NCBI GenBank assembly: GCA_031276875.1
Contig: JAISMG010000005.1
Coordinates: 1 to 61,244, forward strand
DNA: 61,244 bases
Origin: Candidatus Peribacteria bacterium
Lineage (GTDB): Bacteria; Patescibacteriota; Gracilibacteria; Absconditabacterales; Absconditicoccaceae
Reading direction: 5' to 3'
Shown: positions 60,249-61,244 of the stretch, piece by piece
Layout of the letters: the number at the start of each line of letters is the position of its first letter
How positions within the stretch are numbered: position 1 is the stretch's first letter
Made by a program: the position numbers and the translations under genes
The notes under the pieces: model-generated
The model's input: the letters and a program-made list of their open reading frames with translations, nothing else
Told to the model about the DNA's origin: nothing
The model's database searches: none

Positions 60249-61244
60249 ATGGAAAAGAAAAAATTTTTTAAAAGTTTTGTTGTCATAGCATTGGCAATAT
60301 TCTGGGGAGCAACAAGCCTTGTTGCTCAAGATACTATCCCATTGGATATCAATTCTGATGGAGAAGCGGTAATAACGGAAGAAGGGCATTACTGGATACC
60401 TTCTACTTGGATTGTTCCATCTGGACAATCATCAAATGTCTTCTACAAAGTAAAAGTAGTTATGGCGGAAGGGTTGGATCCTTCTAAAGTCTTTTTGTAC
60501 GTTAAAGGGTGGACGGATGTATTACGATTATATCCCGAGGGATATGGTACTGGAAATCAAGGACTTAAGATGCCAGGATCGTATAGTATTCATAACAACG
60601 CACAAGCAGGAGGGAAAGTGATGTTTCATGTCGTCTACATCGATGACCCCATCGTCAAAATCAACGGAAATACCATTACAGGAAAAAAGCGTCTTTCCCA
60701 ATGGAATGGAACGTTGACGGTAAATGCTGGGGATATTGTAGTACTAGACCAAAACGATTTTTTCTCTGCTAGTGGAAACGGTTCGAGTTGGCTAGAAGTT
60801 AATGGTGTAGAGGTTGCTACTAATCTCACATCTTATCCACTAAGTTCTTATGCTAATAACTCCCAAGTGGTATTCAATTCTCGAGATGGGTTTGGTCCTA
60901 ATCCTACTCATAGTATGAGTTTTAAGTTAGTGTTCCAGTCTTCAAATGTACCTGTAAGTGGAGTAAGCGTAATCCCACCGACGAAAACAATGCAAATTGG
61001 TGAAAAATTTACTCCAACAGCAACCGTATTGCCTGCCAACGCGACAAACAAAGCGGTGACATGGTCAACGAGTAATCCTGGAGTTGTAAGTATAAATGCA
61101 ACAACAGGAGAAGTGACGGGAATTTCTGCGGGATCGGCAACGATCACCGCAACGACTGTTGATGGAGGATTTACTGCTACCTGTGAAATAACAGTGCAGG
61201 CAGCGACAGTTCACGCGACAGGCGTAACGCTGAATGAGGGCAGT
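60249..61244 (+). CDS. Exported Big_2 Ig-like domain protein, 5' part
   Basis: 332 codons open to the window edge, so the C-terminus is missing. A signal peptide (about 5-26) is followed by beta-rich domains (residues ~30-235) and a bacterial Ig-like group 2 domain: VSVIPPTKTMQIGEKFTPTA, NKAVTWSTSNPGVVSINATT, GEVTGISAGSATITA. A second Big_2 domain begins at VHATGVTLNEGS. No UGA occurs in 332 codons, and glycine is GGA/GGG/GGT. The style resembles Bacteroidetes surface proteins, so recent transfer is possible but unproven. Confidence 0.8.
   Translation, partial: MEKKKFFKSFVVIALAIFWGATSLVAQDTIPLDINSDGEAVITEEGHYWIPSTWIVPSGQSSNVFYKVKVVMAEGLDPSKVFLYVKGWTDVLRLYPEGYGTGNQGLKMPGSYSIHNNAQAGGKVMFHVVYIDDPIVKINGNTITGKKRLSQWNGTLTVNAGDIVVLDQNDFFSASGNGSSWLEVNGVEVATNLTSYPLSSYANNSQVVFNSRDGFGPNPTHSMSFKLVFQSSNVPVSGVSVIPPTKTMQIGEKFTPTATVLPANATNKAVTWSTSNPGVVSINATTGEVTGISAGSATITATTVDGGFTATCEITVQAATVHATGVTLNEGS

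Noticed and set aside
1-61244. UGA as selenocysteine or tryptophan
   Set aside because: Positions align with Gly, no SECIS-like context is evident, and the UGA-reading tRNA has Gly identity elements.
1-61244. A tRNA-Trp able to read CGA/CGG
   Set aside because: Only Gly, Tyr, Arg(UCU), Ala, Phe, Ile, Pro, Leu, fMet and Gln tRNAs are seen; the Trp decoder must lie elsewhere.

Overview
The window comes from a host-associated or episymbiotic candidate-phylum bacterium, most likely Absconditabacterales (formerly SR1; Gracilibacteria is the close alternative). The main evidence is the genetic code. Well over a hundred in-frame UGA codons fall where protein families have glycine, and a tRNA-Gly with anticodon UCA lies at 24454-24527. 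CGA and CGG repeatedly fall at positions that are tryptophan in the families concerned (thioredoxin WCGPC, amidase RAEWGA, MutY, YebC, GH26, Tgt), while CGU/CGC/AGA/AGG fall at conserved arginines. This matches the Absconditabacterales code (UGA=Gly, CGA/CGG=Trp). All coordinates below assume UGA is sense, so many genes are one frame running through several UGA codons. Residues written R from CGA/CGG should be read as W.

Layout. 1-2.7 kb: a decayed cysteine-rich zinc-ribbon gene and a form II/III RuBisCO. 2.8-11 kb: a hypothetical gene, archaeal-type AspRS, a PGRP amidase fused to SpoIID, a phosphatidylserine decarboxylase, an SLH protein, then IS1595/ISXO2 transposase debris. 11.5-24.2 kb: mostly minus strand, with a class B PBP, a lipoprotein, two pilin-like T4SS proteins, PilT, a sugar transferase, the PilD prepilin peptidase and a DUF4105 protein; atpB is on the plus strand. 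24.4-25.2 kb: a tRNA cluster (Gly-UCA, Tyr, a broken Arg copy, Arg, Ala). 25.3-33.2 kb: a GH26-like hydrolase, a T4SS-like trio (two pilin-like proteins and a VirB4/TraC N-terminal-like protein), tgt, rsmI and a large BspA/SLH surface protein. 33.4-36.5 kb: mutY lacking the Fe-S cysteines, tRNA Phe-Ile-Pro, and a protein with two near-identical 90-residue repeats. 36.8-44.3 kb: atpE (double hairpin), atpF, an inserted DUF4143-type ATPase gene, rplO, yebC, a conserved hypothetical, trx and tex. 44.7-55.5 kb: a RelA/SpoT-like protein, rlmH, membrane proteins, yqeY, secreted proteins and a paralogous pair of pilin-domain proteins. 55.6-61.2 kb: tRNA Leu-fMet-Gln, a YadA-head-like surface protein, a second DUF4143-type ATPase between repeats, an NYN-domain gene, and the start of an Ig-like (Big_2) secreted protein.

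The genes fit a reduced cell invested in its surface: peptidoglycan remodelling, S-layer and repeat adhesins, type IV pilus enzymes and T4SS-like pilins, with tRNA modification and translation genes between. Promoters are recognisable as TTGxxx-16/17-TAtaxT, often TTGCA(A/T)-16-TATACT. Shine-Dalgarno motifs are mostly absent. A palindromic repeat family (core GTCATTCTGAGCGAAGCGAAG) is scattered through intergenic DNA, has entered the tgt reading frame and, I infer, broke one tRNA-Arg copy.
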